Shown here: piece after piece, positions 8,027-16,236 of the stretch
Layout: each line of letters begins with the position of its first letter
How positions within the stretch are numbered: position 1 is the first letter of the stretch
Origin: CAZBAF01 sp964490245
Lineage (GTDB): Bacteria; Patescibacteriota; Saccharimonadia; Saccharimonadales; JACDBH01
Assembly: GCA_964490245.1 (NCBI GenBank)
Contig: CAZBAF010000002.1
Location: 62,001-126,000 of the forward strand
DNA length: 64,000 bases
Direction: 5' to 3'
Program-made: the position numbers and the translations under genes
Notes under the pieces: generated by a model
Database searches by the model: none
What the model was told of the DNA's origin: nothing
The model's input: only the letters and a program-made list of their open reading frames with translations

Positions 8027-9262
8027 TTACCACCAATGCTTCTCTGTCCAAAAATTGTATGCCGCCGCCCAGCTGCCATAACGCCCCAGCGCATAACTGT
8101 TACACCATTTTAGCTGCGTAACCGCATTGGTCTGCCAGTCCGAGCCGGCACTGGCCATTTTACTGCCGGGCAATGCCTGGCACAGGCCATAGGCACCGCT
8201 CGAAGCGTTCTGGGCAACAACATTCCAGCGTGATTCACGGCTGACAATGTAATTAACGTAAGCATGGTCGTTGGGGTGGATACCGGCCGCGTTCATAGCG
8301 GCAGTCTTGTCGCTGGGGATAGAAACAGCCCGGCCGCGCGCCACCACCTGTTTGACCGGCTCCTGCACGACTATCTCCTGTATCAGGGTGCGACCGGTCT
8401 CGCGGCCATTGCGCATATCAAGCTGATAGGTGACGGATTTTTTACCGGGCGAACCCTGCTGGCGTACCACCACGGTCCCGAATGACAGCGAGGCGTCATC
8501 GACAGTCTCAGTCGGCATGGGGATTGACTGCTCGACCGTCAGCACCTGGGTGCCGAACCTGGTAATAAAGACCTGCGTATTATCCGAAATAGGGGTCTCT
8601 GCCGAAGGCTGGATGGTGTCATCCGGGGCCAGGATAATGTTTTTTTCTTTCAACAGCTCGCCGACGGTCTTGGCGTGAGTGCGTGTTGACAGGGCGGTAC
8701 CGTAAAAGTTGAGATGCACAGCGGTCGAGCGCTTAATGATAACTTTTTGGGCAATACCATCACGCAAAAAATCCCGGCTTGGCTCGGTAATTATTTCGTC
8801 CTCGGGGTACACAATCAGGCCGGCCTGATCGGCAATACTGCGTGAGGTCTGCGCGGCACTTAGCGCGCCGATTCGCCGGCCGTCATCCTCTATCAGCACA
8901 GGCACCGCCCGGTAGACGTTGACACGAAAATCATCCTCTTGGATAGGTGTATCTATGCCGGGCTCGACCACATCACCGTCGCGCAACTCAACCCCGGCTT
9001 TTTGCAAAAACCCGCCAACCGTCTCTTCGCGCGTGGGCAGAATCCTGGTCTCGTCATCGGCATGCAGAATAACAATGTTGGCGTCGAGTTTGCGCACGAC
9101 AATAGCGCTGTCGCGCAGTGTGATCGCCAGAATAATAAAAATGCCAACAACAGCAATCGCCGCCAGCGCCGGCACCAGACGCGGATGATAACGATACCGC
9201 TTCTCAAACCGGCGCGCAAACCGACGGGTCATAAGCTTGTAGTGCTTCAGCCTATAGTGCAC
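8027..9262 (-). CDS. cell-wall-active G5/DUF348 protein with lytic transglycosylase-like domain
   Basis: A 411-aa envelope protein resembling YabE/resuscitation-factor architectures. Order: basic N-terminus, one membrane anchor (about residues 30-50, LVPALAAIAVVGIFIILAI), three DUF348-like repeats (each starting like ANIVILHADDETRILPT or STAVHLNFYGTALSTRTHAK), a G5 domain (about 275-330) and a C-terminal lysozyme-like domain with YIVSRESRWNVVAQNASSGAYGLCQALPGSKM, where the Glu in RES is the likely catalytic acid. Probably cleaves peptidoglycan, of self or of the actinobacterial host; the target is inferred. Confidence 0.85.
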   Translation of the reverse strand: MHYRLKHYKLMTRRFARRFEKRYRYHPRLVPALAAIAVVGIFIILAITLRDSAIVVRKLDANIVILHADDETRILPTREETVGGFLQKAGVELRDGDVVEPGIDTPIQEDDFRVNVYRAVPVLIEDDGRRIGALSAAQTSRSIADQAGLIVYPEDEIITEPSRDFLRDGIAQKVIIKRSTAVHLNFYGTALSTRTHAKTVGELLKEKNIILAPDDTIQPSAETPISDNTQVFITRFGTQVLTVEQSIPMPTETVDDASLSFGTVVVRQQGSPGKKSVTYQLDMRNGRETGRTLIQEIVVQEPVKQVVARGRAVSIPSDKTAAMNAAGIHPNDHAYVNYIVSRESRWNVVAQNASSGAYGLCQALPGSKMASAGSDWQTNAVTQLKWCNSYALGRYGSWAAAYNFWTEKHWW

Positions 9263-9277
9263 GACGTCCCCTGTTTC

Positions 9278-9751
9278 CTACTGTCCAGTATACCAAATCC
9301 GGCTGCCGTACTGCTCAAGCGCTTTCCGTGCATCGGCATTCAGGCTAAGGGTAGCAAGCGCCTGCCGGTCAAACCAGCCGATTGCAGCGATCTCGCCCTT
9401 CCGTCTTTTAAGGCGGCCGACAGTATCCGGCCGGTGCAGAAAAAAGTACGCCTGATAGCGCACCCCCGCCTGGCTATGTACAAAGTCCCCCAATTGCTCA
9501 AGCTGATCCGCTGCCGCCTTTAGCCCCGCCTCTTCCTCAAGCTCGCGCACAGCCGAGTCTGCCACCGGTTCGCCAGGCCGTGCGCCACCGCCGGGTAGTC
9601 CCCACTTGCCATCGCCAATAATGCCCTTTACCAGCAGCAGCTTGCCGCCATGCACCACAAGCACCCGGCTGCGCACAGGATTGACCTTAAAGTACACCAG
9701 CCAAAACGGCCATGCCAGCCACCAGGTCAGCCTGCCGAACAGCGCAATCAT
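9278..9751 (-). CDS. NUDIX hydrolase
   Basis: The Nudix box is complete: GGGARPGEPVADSAVRELEEEAG-type spacing, seen as GGGARPGEP followed by RELEEEAG. An N-terminal hydrophobic segment (LTWWLAWPFWLVYFKV) may tether it to the membrane. Substrate cannot be read from sequence. Its ATG overlaps the TGA of the duplicated uvrD 3' end (9748-9750), which suggests it was originally ATGA-coupled to uvrD before family B insertion. Confidence 0.85.
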   Translation of the reverse strand: MIALFGRLTWWLAWPFWLVYFKVNPVRSRVLVVHGGKLLLVKGIIGDGKWGLPGGGARPGEPVADSAVRELEEEAGLKAAADQLEQLGDFVHSQAGVRYQAYFFLHRPDTVGRLKRRKGEIAAIGWFDRQALATLSLNADARKALEQYGSRIWYTGQ

Positions 9752-9890
9752 AACTTCTCCAGTGGCGCAAAGGCGGTGTTGAGTTTTTTAACGCCTTTGG
9801 TTGCGCTTCGCTTATGAGAAAACCCAGGTTTTCTCATCGCGCGGGGCGCAGGCAAAGCCTGCCGCTCCGGCTGCTCTTTCCTGGACTTCA
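9748..9890 (-). repeat. family B element with duplicated uvrD 3' end
   Basis: Bases 9748-9801 are a near copy of the last ~54 bases of uvrD (encoding TKGVKKLNTAFAPLEKL and stop). Between it and the real uvrD end lies an 89-base core (9802-9890). Read on the plus strand, the core has the hairpin TTATGAGAAAACC/GGTTTTCTCAT, then CGCGCGGGGCGC, the small hairpin AGGCAAAGCCT, and GGCTGCTCTTTCCTGG. The same design occurs at tpiA, folD and 61.9 kb. Confidence 0.7.
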
Positions 9891-12800
9891 TCATAACTTC
9901 TCCAGGGGTGCGAAGGCGGTGTTGAGTTTTTTGACGCCTTTGGTTTTGAAGAAGACTGCCACATTGTCGCCGTCCACCTCAAGCACTCGCCCCTCGCCAA
10001 ACGCCTGATGACGCACCATGTCACCCTCGTTCAGCTCAATTACATAGCGCGGCTCGCTGTCTGGTGCGGCAACACCCGGACCGCCAGTGAATACTTCGTC
10101 CGACTCATCTGCCGGCGCACTAAAGCCGGCAAAAGCCGGCTTGGCCGCTACGGCACCGTCGATTTCACTCAAAAAACGTGACGGCGGATTATACAGTACG
10201 CCGCCGTACAGCGCCCGCGACGTCGCATAGAGCAAATACAGCTCCTCGCGGGCACGGGTCATTCCGACGTACATCAGCCGCCGCTCCTCCTCCATCTCGT
10301 TCTGGTCGTAAAGGGCGCGGCTGTGCGGCAGGACCGTCTCTTCAAGACCGGTCATGAACACCGCCGGAAACTCCAAACCCTTTGCCGAGTGCAGCGTCAT
10401 AAGTGTCACGGCATTAGAGCCCATATCAGCGGTGTCCAGGTCGCTCACCAGACTGACTTCCTCTAAAAAGCCGTCCAGCCCGACATCTTGATAAGCTTTG
10501 GCAACCGAGATAAGTTCGCGTACGTTCTCCTGGCGCGACTCGCCCTGCAATGTGCCGTCGTCAAGGTATGCCATATAGTCCAAACGGCGCAGCAGACTGT
10601 CGATCACGCCCGACACGGCCGCATCTTCCATCAGCTCGCGGTAGCGCACAATCAGATCCGCCATATCGCTAAAGCCGGCTTTAGCCTTAGGGGTCAGTCC
10701 GGGGCAATCGGCCACGCTTTCCAAGCCCTTCATGATGCCGCCGGCCTGACTGGCCCAAACACGAAACACCTCGAGCGACTTGGCACCAATACCGCGTGCC
10801 GGCACATTGACGACACGCTCAAAACTGACCGCGTCCTCCGGCTGGAAAATCAGGCGCAAGTAAGCAATGATGTCTTTTATTTCTTTACGATCATAAAAGC
10901 GCACGCCGCCCACCACACGGTAAGGCACGCCGTAGCGCACAAACATTTCTTCAATGGCACGGCTTTGGGCGTTGGTGCGGTACAGTACGGCAAAGTCATT
11001 GTAGCGGCGCCGGCCGACATCAACCGCTGTTTTAATGCGGCGGATGATCGCCTCAGCCTCGGCGCTTTGATTAGCCACCTGCAGCACCTGTACGGGCAGG
11101 CCCTTGCCGGCGTCGGTCCAAAGTTTTTTGTCAGAACGTTGCTGGTTTTTGGTAATAATGGTGTGCGCCGCGTCCAGAATGGATTTGGTGCTGCGGTAGT
11201 TTTGCTCCAGCTTGATGACCGTGGTGTTTTGGTAATCGCGTTCAAAGTTTAAAATATTGCGAAAATCTGCCCCGCGCCAACTATAGATTGAGTTATGTAC
11301 GATAATCCCGGCCGCACTATAGTTATGAACTTTCTCTACATCCAGATCATACACCGGCCCCCGGTATGCCTCGGCTGTGACTTCAACAACCCTGTCCTCA
11401 GTAATGCTCTCGCCGTCATGCACCGGCAGCATCATGCCTTCGCGCACGTGCGCCGCAGGAGTAAATGCAAATTTTTTGTCCGTCATAAAAGCATATCGGC
11501 AAATTCTGAACTCTTTATCGGCATGATCCCTTGCCTCATTAAGCAGCTGCTCAATCCTGCCGTAATCCAGGTTATGCACCTCTACCCTAAAAGTGCCGGC
11601 CCGGCCCGGCCGGACGGTAAAGCCACGCTTTTCAAAAAAATCCAGGTCTCTTTGGTCGGTAGTGTTTATAGAAATCCTGCTCGCCGACCAACCACTCCGC
11701 CCGCTCACCCGCTTATCACCGAACAGCACCACGTTAAGATTGAGTTTTTTGCGGCCGTTTCTTGATGAGGCCTGCGGCATAAAGTGCGGATAATCCGGCA
11801 TTAAACCCTCTGCCTGCATGAGCTCGGCTGCCCGGGTCTTTGTATCGATCTGACCATAGAGCTCGTCTATATAGTGCTGGCCTAACCCCATTGCCCGATT
11901 GGCATATGCATAAAACACCATCATTGGTATGCCGTACTTGTATGCAAACAGGGCTTCGTAATAAAGTGCCTCTTCCCGGGTCTGGCAAACCCGCAGCACC
12001 CACATGCGATCAGCCCTTTCCTGGTTGGCACGGACGCGCAGGCCAATGTCATTCTTTTTACCGTCAAAACGGGCACCTTTGGCAACACCTATGCGGTAAC
12101 CCTTGTCCTCTGCCTGTATAAGATACACAAAAAATGCATCCGTTTCGCCCCACCGCGCAAAAACTATATGATTGGGTGTCGTGGTTACCTCCCGGCCGGA
12201 GGCCGTTCTTATGCGAACCAGCTGTCCCTTGTTGTAATGAAAGCGCCTGCGTGCCTGTACTTTTAAGAGTGCGGTCCGGCCATAGCCGGCAGCCGCAAGC
12301 ACCTGGTCGCCCGTGCGCATATCTTTTATCGGCTTCAGCCCTGCGTCTGTCTCTATCATAGTGTCTGGCGGAAAGCACTGCCAGTCGTCACCGACGACAG
12401 CGATGTTGTTATGCGGCCCGGTCAGCAGTTTGACCAGTTTGTACTGGGCTGCGTTGGTGTCCTGATATTCGTCAATCAGAACATAGCGGAACTGATCCTG
12501 CCATTTTTTGCGCACATCCGGCACAGTGGCAAGCATGTGAACAGTTTTTGCGATCAGATCATCAAAATCCAGCGCGCCGGCGTCCTTGAGCGCCCGTTCA
12601 TACAGCGGATACACTTTAGCTGCAGCCGACTGGTTGGGCGAGTTCGCCAGCCCCTCGTACTCGGCCGGAGACACCAGATCATTCTTGGCGCTGCTGATCA
12701 GCCCTGCCAGCGTACGGGCCGGAAAGGACTTTTCGTCCAGACTAAGCGAGCGGCTTGCCTGCTTAATGGCGGTCAGCCGGTCGGATTCGTCAAAAATAAC

Positions 12801-13205
12801 AAAGTTTTTAGGGATACCGGCATATTCGCCGCTTTGGCGCAGCAAACGCACACAGATGCTATGGAAGGTGCCCATAAAAGGCATGAACGAACGGTTATTG
12901 GCGTCTTCGCCCAGCAGGTGCGCAATCCGCTCGCGCATTTCTTTGGCGGCCTTATTGGTAAAAGTGACGGCCAGAATGTTGTACGGTGTCGCCTTATGCG
13001 TAGCAATAATATAGGCGATGCGGTGCGTCAGAGTCTTGGTCTTACCGCTGCCGGCACCGGCCTGGATCAGCAACGGACCTTCGGTTGTTTCGACCGCCCG
13101 GCGCTGCTCGGCGTTCAGGCCGGCAAGCAGACGGTCGGTGTTTATAACAGGCTCCTCATCCGCCCACGGGTCAATAATCGGATTATCATCACTCACAGAC
13201 ATCAA
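9891..13205 (-). CDS. UvrD/PcrA-type DNA helicase containing an intein
   Basis: Superfamily 1A 3'-5' helicase for repair and replication. Host motifs: Q motif (LNAEQRRAVE), Walker A AGAGSGKTKT, motif Ia TFTNKAAKEM, Walker B VLIDEYQDTN, motif III around GDDWQ/SIYSWRGAD, motif IV LEQNYRST, motif V TLMTLHSAKGLEFPAVF, motif VI EERRLMYVGMTRA. The host is about 742 aa once the 362-aa intein (residues 277-638) is removed, normal for PcrA. Motif III is usually GDDDQSIY; here a Trp replaces the third Asp. The extreme 3' end is duplicated downstream (family B). Confidence 0.93.
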   Translation of the reverse strand: MMSVSDDNPIIDPWADEEPVINTDRLLAGLNAEQRRAVETTEGPLLIQAGAGSGKTKTLTHRIAYIIATHKATPYNILAVTFTNKAAKEMRERIAHLLGEDANNRSFMPFMGTFHSICVRLLRQSGEYAGIPKNFVIFDESDRLTAIKQASRSLSLDEKSFPARTLAGLISSAKNDLVSPAEYEGLANSPNQSAAAKVYPLYERALKDAGALDFDDLIAKTVHMLATVPDVRKKWQDQFRYVLIDEYQDTNAAQYKLVKLLTGPHNNIAVVGDDWQCFPPDTMIETDAGLKPIKDMRTGDQVLAAAGYGRTALLKVQARRRFHYNKGQLVRIRTASGREVTTTPNHIVFARWGETDAFFVYLIQAEDKGYRIGVAKGARFDGKKNDIGLRVRANQERADRMWVLRVCQTREEALYYEALFAYKYGIPMMVFYAYANRAMGLGQHYIDELYGQIDTKTRAAELMQAEGLMPDYPHFMPQASSRNGRKKLNLNVVLFGDKRVSGRSGWSASRISINTTDQRDLDFFEKRGFTVRPGRAGTFRVEVHNLDYGRIEQLLNEARDHADKEFRICRYAFMTDKKFAFTPAAHVREGMMLPVHDGESITEDRVVEVTAEAYRGPVYDLDVEKVHNYSAAGIIVHNSIYSWRGADFRNILNFERDYQNTTVIKLEQNYRSTKSILDAAHTIITKNQQRSDKKLWTDAGKGLPVQVLQVANQSAEAEAIIRRIKTAVDVGRRRYNDFAVLYRTNAQSRAIEEMFVRYGVPYRVVGGVRFYDRKEIKDIIAYLRLIFQPEDAVSFERVVNVPARGIGAKSLEVFRVWASQAGGIMKGLESVADCPGLTPKAKAGFSDMADLIVRYRELMEDAAVSGVIDSLLRRLDYMAYLDDGTLQGESRQENVRELISVAKAYQDVGLDGFLEEVSLVSDLDTADMGSNAVTLMTLHSAKGLEFPAVFMTGLEETVLPHSRALYDQNEMEEERRLMYVGMTRAREELYLLYATSRALYGGVLYNPPSRFLSEIDGAVAAKPAFAGFSAPADESDEVFTGGPGVAAPDSEPRYVIELNEGDMVRHQAFGEGRVLEVDGDNVAVFFKTKGVKKLNTAFAPLEKL
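11292..12377 (-). mobile_element. intein inside uvrD with a GIY-YIG-like endonuclease region
   Basis: A 362-aa protein-splicing insert lies between Gln276 and Ser639, in helicase motif III. It starts with the nucleophile in CFPPDTMIETDAG, has block B-like TTPNHIVFARW, and ends VEKVHNYSAAGIIVHN before the +1 Ser: the His-Asn pair and the Ser are the expected splicing residues. The middle has FVYLIQAEDKGYRIGVAKGA, then GLRVRANQERADRMWVL and ALYYEALFAYKYGIP, matching the order of GIY, YIG, Arg and Glu elements. No LAGLIDADG motif is visible. The nuclease type is inferred from this pattern. Confidence 0.85.
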
Positions 13206-13227
13206 TACATTGTAGCAAAAAGCCGCG

Positions 13228-13863
13228 CTACTTTATCAATTCGAATGGCAGGTCAAAGCCCGGGTCCACCACCCCGGCATCAACCAGCAGATAGGCTGCC
13301 AGAAGCAGCACCAGCACTGCCAGCAAAACGCCAACAAACATCCCCGACCGGCTGCGTGCGGACCGCGCACCCTGACCAATAGGCACAACGTATTGTTTGC
13401 TGTCGATCAGCTGCTGCAGCTCTTCTTCTTTTTTCTTCTGGGCTTCGGCCTCTTTGGCGGCCAGCTTCTTGGCCTCGGCCGCTTTAGCCAATGCGTTAAC
13501 TTCGGCGGCTTCAGATGTCTGGTCCTGTCCGGCTGCTGTTTCGGGTTCCGGCTCCGCCCCCTCCGAATCCTGCTCGGCTGCAGACTCCTCCGGTGCTGCC
13601 GCCTCTATGGCGTCTGCTGTTTCGGTGTCTTCAGTTACCGCCGTTTCGCTCAACGGTTCTATAACTTTGTGCCCTGATGAGGGCGTCAACGGTGCCGGCT
13701 GTTCGGTCTCAGGGGTGCTGGTGCCTGCATCGGTGTCGTCATTTTTAGGTGTATCAGCCACCAGCGGCGCTACAACCGGACGCGAAGTCGGCACAATCTT
13801 GCCCTTGCCGGGCCGGCTTACATCCATCACTTTTGCATCATCAACACTGATGGTTCGGGCCAT
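13228..13863 (-). CDS. membrane-anchored protein with acidic Ala/Glu-rich region
   Basis: The start MARTISVDDAKVMDVSRPG is preferred over an upstream one lying inside tpiA. The N-terminal 40 residues are basic; residues about 45-130 are acidic and rich in Pro, Thr, Ala and Glu; then follows a coiled-coil (AKAAEAKKLAAKEAEAQKKK), and one C-terminal transmembrane helix (GMFVGVLLAVLVLLLAAYLLVD). It follows tpiA directly (stop and start 1-2 bases apart), so it is co-transcribed. Function unknown. Confidence 0.7.
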   Translation of the reverse strand: MARTISVDDAKVMDVSRPGKGKIVPTSRPVVAPLVADTPKNDDTDAGTSTPETEQPAPLTPSSGHKVIEPLSETAVTEDTETADAIEAAAPEESAAEQDSEGAEPEPETAAGQDQTSEAAEVNALAKAAEAKKLAAKEAEAQKKKEEELQQLIDSKQYVVPIGQGARSARSRSGMFVGVLLAVLVLLLAAYLLVDAGVVDPGFDLPFELIK

Positions 13864-13864
13864 T

Positions 13865-14653
13865 TTATTCTTCCCCCAGCTCGTGGCGCAAGTTGTAGGC
13901 GGCATCTACAATTTTTGCAAATTTGTGATAGTTAACACTTGCACCGCCAATGATGGCACCGTCACAACCCTCCAGCTCCAGATAACTGCGGGCCGACTGA
14001 TCGTCAACGCTGCCGCCATACAGAACCCTTACTTCTTCACCGGCTTTTTTGCCGTAAAGCTCGCGTATCTGTAACCGGACATAATCCATCATCTCTTTGG
14101 CTAGACTGGGCGAAGCGACCTCGCCGCCAAAAGTGGTGATAGCCCAGACCGGCTCGTAAGCAATAACTATCTTGGGAATATCCTCGGCGGCAACATACTT
14201 AAGCGCCGCCTGCAGCTGGTAGTACACAACCCGCTTGGATTGCTTTTCAAGGCGTTCGGTTTTTGACTCGCCGACACAGATAATAGGCTGGATGTTGTTA
14301 CGCAGCGCCGAGGCCACTTTCTCGCTGACATCTTTGTCTGTTTCACCGAAATACACCCGGCGCTCAGAGTGGCCGACAATCACATACTGCACCAGATCCC
14401 TGAGCATGGTCATGCTGACCTCGCCCATATACGCACCGCTGTCTTTATAAAACGCGTTCTGGGCGGCCAGCTTGAACTTGCGCGCATCAATCTGCAGGCT
14501 TAGCGGCTGCAAAACCAGCATATTAGGCGCGAGAACGACCTCTATGTCGCGGTAGATCCGAATCCTCTCCTGAAGCCGATGCACCAGAATGCTCGCCTGC
14601 ATGGTATTAAGATGCATCTTCCAGTTACCGACGATGAGGGTTTTCTTATTCAT
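13865..14653 (-). CDS. tpiA: triosephosphate isomerase
   Basis: Interconverts dihydroxyacetone phosphate and glyceraldehyde 3-phosphate. Catalytic residues are visible: Asn10 and Lys12 in GNWKMH, His95 in VGHSERR and Glu167 in AYEPVWAI. The phosphate-binding GGS and GGASV loops are present. The flexible loop 6, normally AIGTGK, reads AITTFGGEVAS, an unusual change in the hinge. The start has GGAGGAAAGT upstream; this lies next to a family B element, and a second copy of the first 46 bases of the gene sits further upstream at 14750-14795. Confidence 0.93.
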   Translation of the reverse strand: MNKKTLIVGNWKMHLNTMQASILVHRLQERIRIYRDIEVVLAPNMLVLQPLSLQIDARKFKLAAQNAFYKDSGAYMGEVSMTMLRDLVQYVIVGHSERRVYFGETDKDVSEKVASALRNNIQPIICVGESKTERLEKQSKRVVYYQLQAALKYVAAEDIPKIVIAYEPVWAITTFGGEVASPSLAKEMMDYVRLQIRELYGKKAGEEVRVLYGGSVDDQSARSYLELEGCDGAIIGGASVNYHKFAKIVDAAYNLRHELGEE

Positions 14654-14795
14654 ACTTTCCTCCGGCCAGGGGAGAGCAGCCGGAACGTCCGGCTACGCCG
14701 GCGTCCCGCGCGATGAGAGGGGATGCTCCCCTCTCATAAGCGTAAGCGCTGAGGTGCATCTTCCAGTTACCGACGATGAGGGTTTTCTTGTTCAT
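14654..14795 (-). repeat. family B element with duplicated tpiA 5' end
   Basis: Minus strand order: a copy of the tpiA start (14795 to about 14750, encoding MNKKTLIVGNWKMHL), then the core with TTATGAGAGGGG/CCCCTCTCAT hairpin, CGCGCGGGACGC, a GCCGGCGTAGCCGG hairpin and GGCTGCTCTCCCC, then GGAGGAAAG and the real tpiA start. The duplicated start opens a short ORF that ends in the element. Transcripts from the original promoter would carry this as an upstream ORF. Confidence 0.7.
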
Positions 14796-14808
14796 ACTTC
14801 TTATGCTT

Positions 14809-14814
14809 AGTATA
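14809..14814 (-). promoter_or_regulatory. probable -10 element ahead of the tpiA copy
   Basis: On the minus strand TGATATACTAAG lies 14 bases before the duplicated tpiA ATG and is the same type of extended -10 (TGnTATACT) as before murB. It places the transcription start before the duplicated fragment rather than before the real tpiA start. Confidence 0.5.
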
Positions 14815-14946
14815 TCAAGAGATTTCACATTTTACATTTTTCAATTTACATTAATTTTTCACTCACTCTTCACTTCACAACGAGCGCTCCGTCTGAGAAA
14901 TGTGAAATAGTAAATTTCTGTAAAATATAAATTGGTAAATGGTAAA

Positions 14947-16236
14947 TTACCTATCCTGCAGGGCTTCGACGCCGGGCAGCTTTCTGCCCTCCATCAGCTC
15001 CAGGCTGGCACCGCCGCCGGTTGAGACATGGTCAAAAGCCTTAGTCAGTCCGCGCCCTTCGACAAACGAAACAGTGTCGCCGCCGCCAACCACCGTAAAC
15101 GGCCGATGACCGAACTGCCCCAGCAGCGCCTCCACCACCAGCTCGGTACCATGCGCAAAGGGGCCAACCGGATCGTTATTTCTGCCTTTAGTCTCGGTTA
15201 CGCCCATCGTACCGTTCCAGACGACTGTTTTGGCCATTTGCGCGGCACCGGCAATAAACGCTCCCGAGAAAGGCCCGATATCCAGGATACGCTCATCAGA
15301 GGCAACCCGACTGGCTGAACGGGCCGGACGCCGGGGATAGGACTCAATATCGGCGATTATATGAGCGTCCCAGTCCACAATCCGGGTTGAGGTGGGATTG
15401 GCTATGTCCGTTGCTACCACGCCGTCCTGAGGCAGATAAAACACAAAGGGCTGCTTGCGGGCTTTGGCTTCTGCCTTTTCGATAATCTCACGCGCAATCG
15501 GCACGTCTTCCGGCTCGGTCAGACTCTTACCGGTTTCTATACCCAGCGCCAGCAGAAATGTGTTAGCCATAGCGCCGCCGATGGCGATAAAGTCTGCCAG
15601 CTCTATAAACCGATCCAGAACCTTTATCTTGTCCGATATCTTTGCGCCGCCGACGATGGCCATCAGGGGACGCTGCGGCGCCTCCATGACGCTCGTGATG
15701 GTGTCAACCTCTTTCTCGAGCAACAGACCGGCGACTGCCGGCAAATGCTTGGGAACCCCTGACACACTGGCTGCTGCGCGGTGCACTACGCCAAAGGCGT
15801 CCTGCACAAAGACCTCACCGTGCGCAGCCAGTCTTTTAGCGAACGTGTCACCGCCGGACTCTTCATCGCGGTGAAAACGCACGTTTTCAAGCAAGGCGAT
15901 CTGGCCCGGCTGCAGCGATTCCACCACAGCAGTGGCCTGCGCGCCGATGCAATCTTCTGCAAACAGCACCTCTTTATCAAGTAGCTTGGATAAGCGCTTC
16001 GCCACAGGCTGCAGCGAATACTCTTTATCCGGCTTGCCGTCCGGACGACCCAGGTGCGATATCAGTACAATCCGGCAATCCTGTTCCAGCAGGTATTTAA
16101 TAGTCGGCAGACTTTGCACAATACGATAATCGCTGGCCACCTTGCCGTTACTGACCGGCACGTTATAATCCACCCGCATCAAAACGCGCTTGCCCCGCAG
16201 GTCCATGTCCCTGACTGTTTGCTTTTGGAATGCCAT
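14947..16236 (-). CDS. pgk: phosphoglycerate kinase
   Basis: Transfers phosphate from 1,3-bisphosphoglycerate to ADP. The protein has RVLMRVDYNVP, LISHLGRPDGK, ALLENVRFHRDEE, QDAFGVVHRAAAS, MAIVGGAKISDKI, GGAMANTFL, NGTMGVTE and the C-terminal VGGGDTVSF/STGGGASLE. A short insertion near residue 305 (YPRRPARSASRVASDE) is extra relative to compact homologues. The ATG at 16236 is chosen over a GTG two codons upstream. It is on the same strand as pyk and tpiA, forming a lower-glycolysis cluster. Confidence 0.95.
   Translation of the reverse strand: MAFQKQTVRDMDLRGKRVLMRVDYNVPVSNGKVASDYRIVQSLPTIKYLLEQDCRIVLISHLGRPDGKPDKEYSLQPVAKRLSKLLDKEVLFAEDCIGAQATAVVESLQPGQIALLENVRFHRDEESGGDTFAKRLAAHGEVFVQDAFGVVHRAAASVSGVPKHLPAVAGLLLEKEVDTITSVMEAPQRPLMAIVGGAKISDKIKVLDRFIELADFIAIGGAMANTFLLALGIETGKSLTEPEDVPIAREIIEKAEAKARKQPFVFYLPQDGVVATDIANPTSTRIVDWDAHIIADIESYPRRPARSASRVASDERILDIGPFSGAFIAGAAQMAKTVVWNGTMGVTETKGRNNDPVGPFAHGTELVVEALLGQFGHRPFTVVGGGDTVSFVEGRGLTKAFDHVSTGGGASLELMEGRKLPGVEALQDR

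Noticed and set aside
11295..11765. Plus-strand ORF opposite the intein
   Set aside because: Shadow of the uvrD/intein frame with no start signal.
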